Source: GCA-020344555 sp964548955 (GTDB lineage Bacteria > Planctomycetota > Phycisphaerae > UBA1845). Taken from it: a stretch of DNA of 14,204 nucleotides. Below the pieces are notes generated by a model that made no database searches, was not told where the DNA came from, and was given only the letters and a program-made list of their open reading frames with translations. A program made the translations under genes and the position numbers. Below, piece after piece: positions 13,146 to 14,204 of this stretch (position 1 is the stretch's first letter; every line of letters begins with the position of its first letter). The stretch is from positions 1 to 14,204 of the forward strand of contig CAZJTP010000115.1 in the NCBI GenBank assembly GCA_964548955.1. Direction: 5' to 3'.

Positions 13146-13897
13146 TTCGACTAACGGACATATCCAAGTCGTTTGATGGCGGCCGTAGCCACGCCGTGCG
13201 GGATCTGTCGCTCGAAGTTCAGGATGGCGAAACGTTGGTCCTGCTTGGGTCGTCCGGCTGCGGCAAGACCACGACGTTGAAGATGGTCAACCGCCTGATC
13301 GAGCCCACGTCGGGAGCGGTGACCGTGGACGGTCGCTGTGTGACTCAACACGACATCCTGCCCCTCCGACGATCCATCGGATACGTGTTTCAGGGGATCG
13401 GGCTCTTTCCCCACATGACGATCGAACAGAACGTAGCCGTCGTTCCGAAGCTCCTGGGCTGGCCCTCCGAACGCCGCACCGCTCGCGCGCAGGAGATGCT
13501 GTCACTGGTCGAGCTTGATCCAGTGGTCTACGGACGCCGTCGCCCCGGGGACTTGTCGGGAGGGGAGCAGCAACGTGTCGGCGTGGCCCGAGCGCTTGCC
13601 GCCGATCCATCGTACTTGCTGATGGATGAGCCGTTCGGCGCCCTGGACGCCATCACCCGCGATGTCCTTCAACAGGAGCTTCTGCGGATCAAGCGCGAAC
13701 TGGGCAAGACGATTGTCTTTGTGACGCACGACATCTTTGAGGCCCTGACCCTGGCAGACCGGATCGCCGTCATGCATGAGGGGCGACTGGAGCAGGTCGG
13801 TTCCCGGCGTGAGATCCTGGCAAAGCCCGCGAGTGAGTTCGTCAGGAGTCTATTCGCAAAGCCCAGGGCACAGCTTGAGTTGTTGGCCGAGCAATGA
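13142..13897 (+). CDS. opuCA: osmoprotectant (glycine betaine/choline/carnitine) ABC transporter ATPase
   Basis: 251-residue ATP-binding subunit that powers uptake of compatible solutes from the cytosolic side of the membrane. ATG at 13142 starts the normal N-terminus, MIRLTDISKSF; longer in-frame starts back to 12920 add unrelated residues. Walker A GSSGCGKTT is at 36-44, the Q-loop FQGIGLFPHMT at 83-93, the signature LSGGEQQRVGVARAL at 138-152, Walker B YLLMDEPFGALD at 158-169 and the H-loop VTHD with His196. IGLFPHMTI is typical of the OpuCA/OsmV/ProV-like branch. Unlike many of these it lacks C-terminal CBS domains, ending soon after the ATPase core. The start has a weak ribosome binding site, so coupling to an upstream frame is possible. 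It overlaps the binding-protein gene by ATGA. Confidence 0.93.
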   Translation: MIRLTDISKSFDGGRSHAVRDLSLEVQDGETLVLLGSSGCGKTTTLKMVNRLIEPTSGAVTVDGRCVTQHDILPLRRSIGYVFQGIGLFPHMTIEQNVAVVPKLLGWPSERRTARAQEMLSLVELDPVVYGRRRPGDLSGGEQQRVGVARALAADPSYLLMDEPFGALDAITRDVLQQELLRIKRELGKTIVFVTHDIFEALTLADRIAVMHEGRLEQVGSRREILAKPASEFVRSLFAKPRAQLELLAEQ

Positions 13898-14204
13898 TCG
13901 TTCACAACGACAAACACTCGCTTGCGGCATGGCTGCTTTGCCTCCTGGCGTTCGCCGTCGTTTGCTCCGCGACGACTTCAGCAGCGGCTCAGGCGGCGGA
14001 CACCGTCCGAATCGGATCGAAGAACTTCACCGAACAGGAAATCCTCGCTGAGCTCGTCGCTCAACTAATCGAACGGCACACCGATCTGCGAGTGGAGCGG
14101 ACGTTTGGCCTTGGTGGGACCGGTGTTTGCCACGCGGCTCTGGTTGCCGGCGAGTTGGACATCTACGTCGAATACACGGGCACGGCGCTCCTCAATGTGC
14201 TGAA
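13894..14204 (+). CDS. osmoprotectant ABC transporter substrate-binding protein (partial)
   Basis: The frame opens at ATG 13894, overlapping the ATPase stop as ATGA, and runs off the window after 103 codons. Residues 11-34 form a Sec-type signal peptide (AAWLLCLLAFAVVC ... AAAQA); no good lipobox surrounds Cys24. The mature part begins ADTVRIGSKNFTEQEILAEL, followed by FGLGGTGVCHAAL (71-83) and GELDIYVEYTGTALLNVL (86-103). These are hallmarks of the OpuCC/OsmF/ProX-type glycine betaine/choline binding proteins: SKNFTEQ, LGGT and EYTGT. It may be a free periplasmic protein or a binding domain fused ahead of the permease; the window ends too early to tell. Translational coupling to the ATPase is likely. 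Confidence 0.92.
   Translation, partial: MIVHNDKHSLAAWLLCLLAFAVVCSATTSAAAQAADTVRIGSKNFTEQEILAELVAQLIERHTDLRVERTFGLGGTGVCHAALVAGELDIYVEYTGTALLNVL

Overview
The window (about 14.2 kb, GC-rich) looks like a chromosomal segment of a Planctomycetota bacterium. This is an inference from gene content: a flotillin FloA with two NfeD-type proteins, a small protein of the '...PFEPFRIHMSDG...HPEL' kind, a polytopic membrane protein with a CxxCGYxL...CPECG zinc ribbon, an IS110 N-terminus of the 'IGLDVHRRFS..TAR' type, and many intergenic palindromes. No rRNA, tRNA or CRISPR array was seen.

Left part (284-8912). All convincing genes are on the minus strand. Read in their own direction they are: hutI (imidazolonepropionase), a single-pass membrane protein of unknown function, a small conserved-looking protein, fcl (GDP-L-fucose synthase type), a ClpP-class membrane protease fused to NfeD, a short NfeD, floA, and a GTG-started membrane-anchored, proline-rich, coiled-coil protein. 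The last four form a plausible membrane-microdomain (flotillin/NfeD) cluster. A good sigma70-like promoter (TTGCCG, 17 bp, TACAAT) lies just ahead of the ClpP-NfeD gene.

Middle (8913-11354). Here the strand switches. A 373-bp intergenic region carries a REPIN-like element. It is followed on the plus strand by an eight-segment membrane protein with a zinc ribbon, then by a gene-poor stretch with the 44-codon N-terminal stump of an IS110 transposase on the minus strand. The stump keeps its ribosome binding site and an upstream hairpin.

Right part (11355-14204). A minus-strand pair, marR and a SAM-dependent methyltransferase, is divergent from a plus-strand osmoprotectant (glycine betaine/choline type) ABC transporter. 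The ATPase is complete; the substrate-binding protein overlaps it by ATGA and runs off the window. The MarR promoter (TTGACA, 17 bp, TAGCAT) sits between GTTACG/CGTAAC arms, so MarR may control itself and perhaps the transporter.

The most unusual material is non-coding. Two composite elements, each made of two inverted hairpins with GTAG at the foot, differ completely in stem sequence (994-1091 and 9139-9219). There are also TTCC-loop hairpins (2978-3020, 6402-6422), and a G/C-rich palindrome block that runs into an exact 30-bp tandem repeat (7481-7650). The best protein lead is the 224-residue coiled-coil protein after floA, a candidate partner of the flotillin/NfeD system.
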